Made by a program: the position numbers and the translations under genes. Shown one piece after another: positions 25,105 to 33,073 of a stretch of DNA of 57,061 nucleotides. The DNA is taken from the NCBI GenBank assembly GCA_036446035.1, contig JAZFSG010000009.1, positions 1 through 57,061 on the forward strand. The letters run 5' to 3'. Each line of letters opens with the position of its first letter. The stretch's first letter is position 1. Source of the stretch: CAXMQS01 sp036446035 (lineage in GTDB: Bacteria; Actinomycetota; Acidimicrobiia; Spongiisociales; JAOTWH01). The notes beneath the pieces are model-generated. The model was not told the origin of the DNA. It saw only the letters and a program-made list of their open reading frames with translations, and searched no databases.

Positions 25105-26276
25105 CCGCGTGTGACCGTCACCTCGGCGACGCGGCGACCCTGGACTCGTTCGGTCTTGATAACCAGGCCGTCAAGATCGAACGACTCGCCTTCTTCGGGA
25201 ACACGACCGGCCAAGCCGAGAACCAATCCCCCAACCGTGTCCCAGTCTTCGTCCGGCAACTCGACGTTGAAGAGCTCTCCGAGTTCGTCGACGGCAAGAC
25301 GACCGTCGACCCGATACGCATCTGTCCCCATCGCGATCACCATCGGTTCCTCGACGTCGTACTCATCGGCGATCTCCCCAACCAACTCCTCGATCAGGTC
25401 CTCGATCGTCACGAGACCCGCCGTCGAACCGAACTCGTCGACAACGATGGCCATATGCACCTGGTTGCCCTGCATCTCGCGCAAGAGCTCGGACACCTGC
25501 TTCGTCTCGGGGACGAAGTAGGCCGGGCGCATCATGTCACTAACAGGCACGTGATCTCCGCCCTCAACCATCAGACGCAACAGATCCCTGGCATAGAACA
25601 ACCCGACGACCTCATCCGGACCGTCGCCGACGACCGGGATCCGGGACCGCCCCTCGGCGACAACGAGATCGAGGGCCTCAGACGTGTTCGCCTTTGCGGC
25701 GACAGTCACCATGTCTGGTCGTGGCGCCATGACCTCGCGGACGATGGCATCCGTGAACTCCATCACAGACGAAATGAGCTCACGTTCCTGAAACTCGGCC
25801 GTCTCCGTGCCCTCGGGCGCCACCGAGACTCCCTGCTCATCGTCGTCGGCAATCGCATCGGCCGCACGCTCACCGAGCGAGACTGCGGACACCAGCAGAC
25901 CGATGAAGCGGTAGGCCAGTACGCGCGGCCGGCCTCTCCCCCACTCCCTTGGCAACACATCGCCGAAGCTGACCAGGACTACGGCCAGGGTTGCGAGGCC
26001 CGCCGCCAACGGCCACCCAGAAAGCAACCGGGTCAATGCCCAGGCGGCCGCCACCGCTGCCACCGTGAGAAGGGCCGAGTGGACCGTGCCGAGGGCCGGC
26101 TGTAGCGTTGGGCGTTGATCGAGCAGGGCAGCTGCTCTCTCCGCTCGTTTGTCACCATCCGCAGCGTCGTGAAGCGCGTCAGCGCGCGGGGTGCGAACGA
26201 GGGAGGCACCGCCTGCTCGCAGCGCGGCCGCCAAGGCCAGGATCACTAGAGCTCCGCCGAATGCCAGCCAGGTCAT
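25101..26276 (-). CDS. CNNM/CorC-family membrane protein with CBS pair
   Basis: A 391-residue UPF0053 (CNNM) protein. The N-terminal DUF21 membrane part (about 1-150) is poorly conserved but hydrophobic. Two CBS domains follow (about 180-300; APRPDMVTV, GRSRIPVVGD, MAIVVDEFGSTAGLVTIEDLIEELVGEI). A C-terminal CorC_HlyC domain (DELGELFNVELPDEDWDTVGGLVLG) comes last. The family is tied to Mg2+/Co2+ efflux or sensing. Overlaps of 4 nt on both sides place it in the ybeY-era operon. Confidence 0.92.
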   Translation of the reverse strand: MTWLAFGGALVILALAAALRAGGASLVRTPRADALHDAADGDKRAERAAALLDQRPTLQPALGTVHSALLTVAAVAAAWALTRLLSGWPLAAGLATLAVVLVSFGDVLPREWGRGRPRVLAYRFIGLLVSAVSLGERAADAIADDDEQGVSVAPEGTETAEFQERELISSVMEFTDAIVREVMAPRPDMVTVAAKANTSEALDLVVAEGRSRIPVVGDGPDEVVGLFYARDLLRLMVEGGDHVPVSDMMRPAYFVPETKQVSELLREMQGNQVHMAIVVDEFGSTAGLVTIEDLIEELVGEIADEYDVEEPMVIAMGTDAYRVDGRLAVDELGELFNVELPDEDWDTVGGLVLGLAGRVPEEGESFDLDGLVIKTERVQGRRVAEVTVTRG

Positions 26277-26737
26277 GGTCGAGTCCTGCCGACGCTCGCC
26301 AGCAGTTCGGTTTCACGGGCTTCCATAGCCGCCGCCTGGTCATCCTCGAAGTGGTCGTATCCGAGCAGGTGCAGTATCCCATGCACCACCATCAGGTACA
26401 GCTCATCGGAAAACGGCACGCCGGCCGCGGCTGCGTTGGCCATCACCACCTTGGGGCAAACAAAGACGTCGCCAAGGTTCAATGGAGGACCATTGGGCGA
26501 AAGTGCCGGACTCTTGCCGGGGTGAAGATGCTCGAGCGGAAAGGCCAGCACATCGGTAGGACCATTGCGATCCATGAACCGTTCGTTGTAGCGCTGCATG
26601 TCATCAACGCCGACGAGAACCAGCGACACCTCGGTGCCCTCGGGGAAGCCCTCGGCCTCGAGCACGTTCACGGCGAGCGATCGCAGTGGCTCAGACTCGA
26701 GGGGCTCTTCCTGCTCATCCGCCACGAACACGTTCAT
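26273..26737 (-). CDS. ybeY: rRNA maturation endonuclease YbeY
   Basis: A 154-residue YbeY with the zinc site HGILHLLGYDH near residues 119-129 and the preceding TDVLAFPLEH and LGDVFVCPKVV segments. It takes part in 16S 3'-end processing and 70S quality control. The ATG start overlaps the pgpH-like stop by 4 nt and the stop overlaps the CorC-like start by 4 nt, so it is strictly operonic. Confidence 0.95.
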   Translation of the reverse strand: MNVFVADEQEEPLESEPLRSLAVNVLEAEGFPEGTEVSLVLVGVDDMQRYNERFMDRNGPTDVLAFPLEHLHPGKSPALSPNGPPLNLGDVFVCPKVVMANAAAAGVPFSDELYLMVVHGILHLLGYDHFEDDQAAAMEARETELLASVGRTRP

Positions 26738-28998
26738 CCAGGGAATCCTGGGTAGGGGATCCGGCTGTGGTAGTAACCGATCAGCGAGTCGACCAGCGCG
26801 TTGCGCACCTTGGTCAGCTCACCGAACGTAAGCGAACTCTCGTCGAGCTGTCCATCGTCCTGCTTCTCGGCGATGACCTGATCGACGGCCTTCGAGATGT
26901 TGTCGATATTGGGGTCTTCGTGCTGCACCAGACTGCGCACTGCCCCCTCGGTGGCATCGGCCAGCATGAGGATCGCCATCTCCTTGCGCTTTGGCTTCGT
27001 GCCCGTGTGGCGATAGTCATCAGGTTCCGATCCGGGATCTAGCGCAAGAGCCTTGTGATAGAAGAACCTCATAATGCCGGTTCCGTGATGCATACGGATG
27101 CCGTCAGCCACCTCGTCCGGCAGACGGTATTGCTTTGCCAGCTTGAGGCCATCGGTGACATGGCTGCGAATGATGTCGGCGGACTGCTCGGGCGTCAATT
27201 CATCGTGGGGGTTGGAGACACCGAACTGGTTCTCGATGAAGAACAGTGGGCGCGTTGTTTTGCCGAGGTCGTGGTAATAGGCCGCCGCTTGAGCGAGCAA
27301 GGCATTGGCCCCAACTGCCCGCGACGCCCGTCCGGCCAGCGTGCCGACGAGGATCGAGTGGTTGAACGACCCCGGCGCCTGCTCCTCGATGCGGCGCAGC
27401 GCTGGGTGGTTCCTGTCTGTGAGGTCAAGCAGCGTCAGCGTCGTGGTGATCTTGAACAGGTTCTCGAAGAACGGAAGGGCACCAAGAGCGACGACTCCTG
27501 CGATCACGCCACCACTACCGGCGGCTCCGGCAACCCGCCAGGCGACGTCGGAACCGTCAAAGAACCAAGCCAAGGCCCCGCCAAGCGGCGCCAGCACGGC
27601 ACCTATAGCGACAACCGCCAGGCGCAGGCTGGTGCGCGATGATGCCGCTGACACGAGCGGGACCGGCGCCATGGTCGCCGCACCGGCGAAGACCGTGAGC
27701 GCAAGATCGCCAGTGGCCAGAGCCGTGAAGGCTGTCATGGGAATTGAGACGAGTAGGGCTGTCCGCGGATTGAACAGGATCGCGGCGAGGAACCCCAGCG
27801 CCGCAGCGGGGATCAGATAGCCGAGCTCGGGCCGATCACCTGCGACGATTTCGGGTAGCCGCGCTGCGGCCGCAGCCAACACCAGCAGAAGGCCGAAGAG
27901 CGCCACCAGCTTGGGCCGCTCCCACTGGTCACGGGCGATGCGCCACAAAAAGAAAACAGAGAGCAGGACGATCAACGCTCCAGAAGCGGCGAGGGCATCG
28001 AGCCGCACTTCCTCAGTGGGGACCAGCAGATCGAGTTCAACGATGGCTTGCCACTGAACGGCAGAGACCAAGTCGCCTTCCTCGACGATGGTCTGGCCGG
28101 CGAGATAGGGCTCGACCACCTCAATCACCGCATCCTCGGCGTTCTGGCGCGCCAACTCGGTTGCCGAGGCATCAACGCTGCGATTGTCCTGCAGGTTCTC
28201 GGCGACGATCTCGGCTACAGCGATCTCCACTGCAGCGACGGTGTCGGCCTCGAGTCCAAGGAGGATGAGCCGGCGGGGAGCATTGACGAGATCGCTCTTC
28301 ACTTCGTTGAGCTTCTCAGCGAGGATGCCATCTCCGCTGAGAAGCTCAATGGCCAGCTCCCCTGCTTGTGTCTCGATCTCGTCGAGGTGGCTCACCTCCA
28401 ATTCGGCGAGGAAGTCGTCGTTGATGACGCCGAGCACGGTGGCAATGGTCGCCGAGTCGTACAACGGGTATTGGCTTCGCAGGGCATCCAGCTGCTCCTC
28501 GAGCGGAGGTGGGAACGCCAGCGGCTCAGGGATGGTCGTCGTTGTGGTCTCGGCCGGGACTTCGGTGGCGGGAACCTCCTCGCCGGGTACCGCTTCCGCT
28601 GGAACCTCCGTCGTCGGGACCTCCTCGGCAGGAACCTCCTCGGCAGGAACCTCGACCGACGGCTCGACGACCTCGGGCACCGGCGCCGACACCTCGCGGG
28701 CCCTCGTGAAGAAGAGGGAGATGTCCCGGCCGACAGCTCGCGTTACCTCGGCGTCAAGCTGAAATTCAGTGTCGACGTTATTGCGGGCGAGCTGGCGGGC
28801 TTGCGCGGTTGCCGTCTCGTCGACGATGCTGATGGGTTCGTCGGCCGTGAATGTCTGCGGAGCCGGCTGACCGATGGCGGGCGGCAACGGCGCCGCCGGC
28901 TGGGCCCGCCCGGTGACCAGCACGAACGAAACCGCGGCGATGGTGAGGATCAGCACCGTCGCCCGGGCAAACCCGGAGCGTCTGGTAGCCGAGCTCAT
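26734..28998 (-). CDS. 7TM-HD phosphohydrolase (PgpH-like c-di-AMP phosphodiesterase)
   Basis: A 754-residue protein with an N-terminal TM and a large extracytoplasmic 7TMR-HDED domain. Seven TM segments follow (about 345-520), then a cytosolic HD domain with NHSILVGTLAGRAS, AAYYHDLGKTTRP and IRMHHGTGIM. PgpH proteins degrade c-di-AMP. Residues about 105-150 are an odd Pro/Val/Glu repeat built from VPAEEVP and related pentads, forming an extended linker. It overlaps ybeY and phoH by 4 nt each. The substrate is inferred from the family. Confidence 0.9.
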   Translation of the reverse strand: MSSATRRSGFARATVLILTIAAVSFVLVTGRAQPAAPLPPAIGQPAPQTFTADEPISIVDETATAQARQLARNNVDTEFQLDAEVTRAVGRDISLFFTRAREVSAPVPEVVEPSVEVPAEEVPAEEVPTTEVPAEAVPGEEVPATEVPAETTTTTIPEPLAFPPPLEEQLDALRSQYPLYDSATIATVLGVINDDFLAELEVSHLDEIETQAGELAIELLSGDGILAEKLNEVKSDLVNAPRRLILLGLEADTVAAVEIAVAEIVAENLQDNRSVDASATELARQNAEDAVIEVVEPYLAGQTIVEEGDLVSAVQWQAIVELDLLVPTEEVRLDALAASGALIVLLSVFFLWRIARDQWERPKLVALFGLLLVLAAAAARLPEIVAGDRPELGYLIPAAALGFLAAILFNPRTALLVSIPMTAFTALATGDLALTVFAGAATMAPVPLVSAASSRTSLRLAVVAIGAVLAPLGGALAWFFDGSDVAWRVAGAAGSGGVIAGVVALGALPFFENLFKITTTLTLLDLTDRNHPALRRIEEQAPGSFNHSILVGTLAGRASRAVGANALLAQAAAYYHDLGKTTRPLFFIENQFGVSNPHDELTPEQSADIIRSHVTDGLKLAKQYRLPDEVADGIRMHHGTGIMRFFYHKALALDPGSEPDDYRHTGTKPKRKEMAILMLADATEGAVRSLVQHEDPNIDNISKAVDQVIAEKQDDGQLDESSLTFGELTKVRNALVDSLIGYYHSRIPYPGFPG

Positions 28999-29963
28999 TC
29001 CCCTTGGTTCTCCTCGAACTTCCGATAAGCCTCAACGATCGAGGCGACAATGCGGTGACGGACGACATCTGTTGCAGACAGCTCAACCGACGACACGCCA
29101 TCGATGTCGCGCAGGATGCGCCTGGTCACGCCGAGGCCGGAGCCTCGGGCGTCTGGCAGGTCGATCTGGGTGATGTCACCTGTGATGATCATCTTGGAGT
29201 TGAACCCGAGGCGAGTGAGGAACATCTTCATCTGCTCGGGGGTCGTGTTCTGCGCCTCGTCGAGCACGACGAAGGCATCGTTGAGAGTGCGACCGCGCAT
29301 GTAGGCGAGTGGTGCGATCTCGATCGTCCCGCGATCGAGGAGGCGCAGCGTCTCGTCCATCCCCACCATCTCGTAGAGGGCGTCGTAGAGGGGGCGCAGA
29401 TAGGGATCCACTTTGGCGGCGAGGTCGCCCGGCAAGAAGCCAAGGCGCTCGCCGGCTTCGACGGCCGGGCGAGTCAAGATGATCCTGGTGACGCTCCCCG
29501 AGGTGAGCGCTTCGACCGCCGCAGCCATGGCCAAGTAGGTCTTGCCGGTGCCGGCGGGGCCGATGGCGAACACGAGGGTCGACTCGCGGATGGCGTCGAG
29601 GTACAGCTTCTGCCCGAGGGTCTTGGCCCTAATGATGCGTCCCCGTCCCACCCTGATTCCTGTGGCGAAGACGCCTGACGGACTGGGGATGTCGCTACGG
29701 ACCATCTCGACAACACGCGACACGTGCTCGGGCGAGAGCTCCTGGCCTGCTTGGGCGACGAGAAGCAATTCCTCGAAGACCGTCCTGACGAGCTCGGCGC
29801 CGGCGCCTGCAATGGTCAACTCGTCGCCTCTAGCCACGATGCGGACGCTCGGAAAGGCCTCTTCGACAGCGCGCAGGTGGGCATCTCGCTGCCCGAGCAG
29901 ATCGAGCATGAGATGGTTGCTAGGAACGCGAAGCTTCAGCTCAGCGGGGGGTGCTTGTGTCAC
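28995..29963 (-). CDS. phoH: PhoH-family ATPase
   Basis: A 322-residue PhoH-like protein. It has an N-terminal KH-like region (VRIVARGDELTIAGAGAELV), Walker A GPAGTGKTYLAMAAA, the sequence RPAVEAGERLGFLPGD, Walker B FVVLDEAQNTTPEQMKMFLTR and the sensor region MIITGDITQIDLP. It is a probable RNA-linked ATPase often next to ybeY, as here. The GTG start has a TACAAT box 29 nt upstream, so the operon phoH-pgpH-ybeY-corC-era may start here. Confidence 0.95.
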   Translation of the reverse strand: MTQAPPAELKLRVPSNHLMLDLLGQRDAHLRAVEEAFPSVRIVARGDELTIAGAGAELVRTVFEELLLVAQAGQELSPEHVSRVVEMVRSDIPSPSGVFATGIRVGRGRIIRAKTLGQKLYLDAIRESTLVFAIGPAGTGKTYLAMAAAVEALTSGSVTRIILTRPAVEAGERLGFLPGDLAAKVDPYLRPLYDALYEMVGMDETLRLLDRGTIEIAPLAYMRGRTLNDAFVVLDEAQNTTPEQMKMFLTRLGFNSKMIITGDITQIDLPDARGSGLGVTRRILRDIDGVSSVELSATDVVRHRIVASIVEAYRKFEENQGE

Positions 29964-29992
29964 GATTGCCTCGAAGGCAGTGGGAACAATCC

Positions 29993-29998
29993 ATTGTA
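29993..29998 (-). promoter_or_regulatory. Putative -10 box of the phoH operon
   Basis: TACAAT lies between the HIT stop (30031) and the phoH GTG (29963), giving a leader of about 20 nt. Confidence 0.45.
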
Positions 29999-30030
29999 TC
30001 GGCCTCTCATGGAATCAGCCTCAACGGTTT

Positions 30031-30369
30031 TCATCCAGGGGGCCACGACATCTGTCTGCCGCCGATGACGTGGAAATGCAGGTGGGGGACGGACTGTCCC
30101 GCCGTTTCTCCGACATTGGACACCAGGCGCCACCCACCTTCGAGCCCCTCCGCGGCGGCAACCGTGGCGGCGAGGGCAACGAGGTCGGAGAGCACCGGCG
30201 CGGACACCGGCTCAGCGATCGAACCGATGTGCTGTTTAGGGATGACGAGGATGTGGGTCGGAGCCACCGGGTTGATATCGCGAAATGCCAGGGCGTGCTC
30301 AGACCGTTCGACGATGTCGGCCGCTAGATCGCCGGCAGCGATCGAACAGAAGAGGCAGTCGGAGCTCAG
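30031..30369 (-). CDS. HIT-family nucleotide hydrolase, probable CTG start
   Basis: A 112-residue HIT protein. The histidine triad is VPHLHFHVIGG near the C-terminus and the N-terminus reads SSDCLFCSIAAGDL, as in full-length HIT/HINT proteins. This N-terminus has no ATG, GTG or TTG before it. The only plausible initiator is CTG at 30369, which overlaps the upstream bldD-like stop as CTGA. A GTG at 30267 would lose the first third, including FC and FRDINP, and is unlikely. The family hydrolyses AMP-lysine or dinucleoside polyphosphates. Confidence 0.85.
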   Translation of the reverse strand: MSSDCLFCSIAAGDLAADIVERSEHALAFRDINPVAPTHILVIPKQHIGSIAEPVSAPVLSDLVALAATVAAAEGLEGGWRLVSNVGETAGQSVPHLHFHVIGGRQMSWPPG

Positions 30370-30851
30370 TCGCTCGTCAGCCCCAACGTGGCGAGGCGAG
30401 AGCTGAAGGTTTCCTCGCTCTGGTCGAGGAGGAGCGACAGCGTGCGGAGGTCATCGCGACGCAACGTCAGCACCCTGCCATTGAAGTCTTGACGGATCAT
30501 CTGCACGCCCCTGAGGAAACGCTCGATGATCACGGCATCGGGACCAGACAACGAATCCATGGCGTTGAGGTCGATGGTGACGCCGCCAGTCGGCAGAGAA
30601 CTGATAGGGGGGTCCTGGCCGTCGTCCTGAGGAAGTAGCTGATTGACGGGGACCTGATAGAAGGCAGCTAGCCGCTCCATCCGGGGAAGGGACAGGCTGC
30701 GCTCGCCGCGCTCATAGGCACCGAGCACCGCGGCCTTGAATTCGCCTTCAGAGACGCGCTGCACATCTTGGAGCGAGAGGCCCCGCTGCTTTCGGATCGT
30801 GCGCAGTCTTGCGCCAACTTTTTCGTTGTAGGTACCGATTTCTGCTTCCAC
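30366..30851 (-). CDS. BldD-like XRE-family transcription regulator
   Basis: A 161-residue protein with an N-terminal Xre helix-turn-helix (about 10-72: LRTIRKQRGLSLQDVQ, AVLGAYERGERSLSLPRMERLA) and a BldD-type C-terminal domain. BldD is the c-di-GMP-dependent developmental repressor of Streptomyces, whose ligand signature is RGD-X8-RQDD. Here the matching stretch is RQD (120-122)-X8-RRDD (131-134), so the charged residues are kept. The GTG start has AAGGGAG 4 nt upstream. It sits alone between dnaJ and the HIT gene and is probably co-transcribed with the latter. Confidence 0.85.
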   Translation of the reverse strand: MEAEIGTYNEKVGARLRTIRKQRGLSLQDVQRVSEGEFKAAVLGAYERGERSLSLPRMERLAAFYQVPVNQLLPQDDGQDPPISSLPTGGVTIDLNAMDSLSGPDAVIIERFLRGVQMIRQDFNGRVLTLRRDDLRTLSLLLDQSEETFSSRLATLGLTSD

Positions 30852-30968
30852 GGAACTCCCTTAAGCAGTGGTGCACTTTTAGCGCGCACCTCGAACGCTC
30901 TCCGTGGGTACCATGATAGCCACAGTCTTCGGAGATTGTTGGTTTTTCGAGCACCGTTTTGAAATTAG

Positions 30969-32045
30969 CTAGCTGGTCCCCCGACGCCACCGGCGCTTGG
31001 AGCCAGTTGGCGATTCCGCCTGGGCAACCGCGTAGGCCCGTAGCGCTTCCTCGGCCTCCGTCGAGAGGCTTTCGGGGATGGCGATATCGATCTCGACGAG
31101 CAAGTCTCCCCGGCCGCGACGTCGCAGCCTCGGCATCCCCCGTCCCCGGAGGCGCAACACGGCGCCGTGTGACGTTGCGGCAGGGATGTCGATGGGGATG
31201 TCGCCCTCCTCGATAACGGGGATCGAGAGCGTCGTGCCGAAGACAGCCTCCGATAGTCCAATCGAAACCCCGTGCACCAGGTCGTCGCCCTCGCGGCGCC
31301 ACCGAGGATCGGCCTCGATGGAGACCTCGACGTAGAGATCGCCAGCAGGGGCACCCCGCTCGGCACCGCCGCCGCGCCCTGCGAGGCGCAGTCGCACGCC
31401 GTCGCCGATGCCGGGCGGTATCTGAACGGTGACAGACCGAACGTCGTCTATGAGCCCCGTGCCCGTGCACATCGGACAAGGTTCCTCGATGACGGTGCCG
31501 GCTCCATTGCAGGCCGCGCAGGTGGAGATGGCGCTGACATCGCCGAAGACCGTTCGACGCGCCACCCTCACCGCGCCCTGGCCTCCGCAAGCCTCGCATG
31601 TCACCGGGTGATGACCTTCGGCGGCGCCGGATCCGTCGCAAGTCTCGCAGGTGGCGGCCGCGCGGAACGACATCTCCCGATCGACGCCAACCGCAGCCTC
31701 CTCGAGGCTGACCGAAACGGCAACCAGGATGTCGGTGCCCCGGACTCGGGTGCCTCCGGTGGGGCCGAAGCCGCCGCCGAAGAAGGTCCTCAGCAGGTCG
31801 TCGATCCCGCCAAGATTGGAGAACAAGCTGGAAACGTCGAACTGGTCGCCGCGATCGTAAGCGGCCCGCCTTGCAGGATCGGAGAGCACCTCATAGGCCT
31901 CAGCGATTCCTCGGAACCGGGCCTCTGCCGTGGGATCCGGGTTGGTGTCGGGATGCGTCTCGCGGGCGAGGCGTCGAAACGCCCTCTTGATGTCTTCCGG
32001 CTCGGCATCCCGAGGGAGGCCGAGGACTGCGTAGTAGTCCTTCAC
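30969..32045 (-). CDS. dnaJ: Chaperone DnaJ
   Basis: A 358-residue type I DnaJ with a J domain (1-65, HPD in RETHPDTNPDP), a Gly/Phe-rich linker, a zinc domain with four CxxCxGxG repeats (CETCDGSG, CEACGGQG, CAACNGAG, CPMCTGTG) and a C-terminal substrate domain. It is the co-chaperone of DnaK. The GTG start overlaps the hrcA stop as GTGA. dnaK and grpE are not in the window, so this is the hrcA-linked DnaJ2-type copy known from actinobacteria. Confidence 0.96.
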   Translation of the reverse strand: MKDYYAVLGLPRDAEPEDIKRAFRRLARETHPDTNPDPTAEARFRGIAEAYEVLSDPARRAAYDRGDQFDVSSLFSNLGGIDDLLRTFFGGGFGPTGGTRVRGTDILVAVSVSLEEAAVGVDREMSFRAAATCETCDGSGAAEGHHPVTCEACGGQGAVRVARRTVFGDVSAISTCAACNGAGTVIEEPCPMCTGTGLIDDVRSVTVQIPPGIGDGVRLRLAGRGGGAERGAPAGDLYVEVSIEADPRWRREGDDLVHGVSIGLSEAVFGTTLSIPVIEEGDIPIDIPAATSHGAVLRLRGRGMPRLRRRGRGDLLVEIDIAIPESLSTEAEEALRAYAVAQAESPTGSKRRWRRGTS

Positions 32046-33022
32046 AGCGACTCGCCGAGGTTCTCGCCGACCTGCTCGACTATCCGGATAGTGCGCTTGT
32101 AGTCCATTCGCAGAGGCCCGAGAACTCCCACCTTGCCCTCATCGCCGGTTGCCGTGACGTAGCTGGCAGCAACAAGTGCAACATCAGCGTCCTCGAGCAG
32201 AAGCTCCGAGCCCAGCCGCACGACGGTTCCTCCGTCGGCTTCGTTGAGCAATTGGTAGATGCTCGACTCGTGGTCGAGCAGATCGAGTATGCGGCGCACT
32301 TTGGCCAGGTCTTCCCAGACGTCGGCCAACTGGCTGGTGCCGCCGAGAAACACGTCGCCCCCTGCCTGCGCCGGCACGATGGCGCTGGCGGCTAGGCCGG
32401 CGGCGGCGGCCACGTTGGGTTCGACATCGACCGAATTGACGGCAGTCGCCAGGTCGGAGATGGCAGTTCCGACTCGTGCGTTGAGAAGGTCTTCTGCGGC
32501 GCCGAGGACCTCGGGAGCGACCGGCTCGGTGAAGCGAGCGACCTCCTTGGCCACCTTGCCGCTCGAGGTCACGGCCACGACCAAGACCTCACGATCACCG
32601 AGCTGGACCAGGTGGATCCCCCGCAGAGCCTCATTGGCCGTGGCCGGGCCCATGACCATCGACGGCAGGTGGGTGATGTCCGCCAGCAGCTCCGAGGTGC
32701 TCTGCAGCATGTGATCGAGTTCGGCGTGTGCCCTGGTGAAGAAGGACTCGATCTTGGTGGCGATCGCCGATCGCAGTCGCGCCGGAGACAGATGATCGAT
32801 GTAGTAGCGGTAGGCGTTGGCGGTTGGAACGCGGCCCGCCGAGGTGTGCGGCTGTACGCAAAAGCCATCGCGCTCCAGGACCGCCAGGTCATTGCGGACA
32901 GTTGCTGGGGAGACGGACAGGCCGGACGCATCGAGAACGGCACGCGAACTCACGGGAGCACCGGAGGCGATGTGCGTCTCGACCAGGGCCCTGAGAACTT
33001 CGGCTTTGCGGTCGTCGAGCAT
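32042..33022 (-). CDS. hrcA: Heat-inducible transcription repressor HrcA
   Basis: A 326-residue HrcA with an N-terminal winged helix (about 5-75: LRALVETHIASGAPVSSRAVLD, SPATVRNDLAVLERDGF) and a GAF-like dimerisation region. It represses chaperone genes by binding the CIRCE operator. A CIRCE-like inverted repeat starts 17 bp upstream of its ATG, so it probably controls itself and dnaJ. No Shine-Dalgarno is seen before the ATG. Confidence 0.96.
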   Translation of the reverse strand: MLDDRKAEVLRALVETHIASGAPVSSRAVLDASGLSVSPATVRNDLAVLERDGFCVQPHTSAGRVPTANAYRYYIDHLSPARLRSAIATKIESFFTRAHAELDHMLQSTSELLADITHLPSMVMGPATANEALRGIHLVQLGDREVLVVAVTSSGKVAKEVARFTEPVAPEVLGAAEDLLNARVGTAISDLATAVNSVDVEPNVAAAAGLAASAIVPAQAGGDVFLGGTSQLADVWEDLAKVRRILDLLDHESSIYQLLNEADGGTVVRLGSELLLEDADVALVAASYVTATGDEGKVGVLGPLRMDYKRTIRIVEQVGENLGESL

Positions 33023-33038
33023 GGGATTGGAGCCTAGA

Positions 33039-33065
33039 TTAGCAGTCGGCGGGCGCGACTGCTAA
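33039..33065. promoter_or_regulatory. CIRCE-type operator (symmetric variant)
   Basis: TTAGCAGTC (33039-33047), 9-nt spacer, GACTGCTAA (33057-33065): a perfect 9-9-9 inverted repeat. The classic CIRCE is TTAGCACTC-N9-GAGTGCTAA, so each arm has one change and the two changes are symmetric. It overlaps a TAATCT -10-like box for hrcA (33036-33041). Confidence 0.85.
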
Positions 33066-33073
33066 GAACGATT

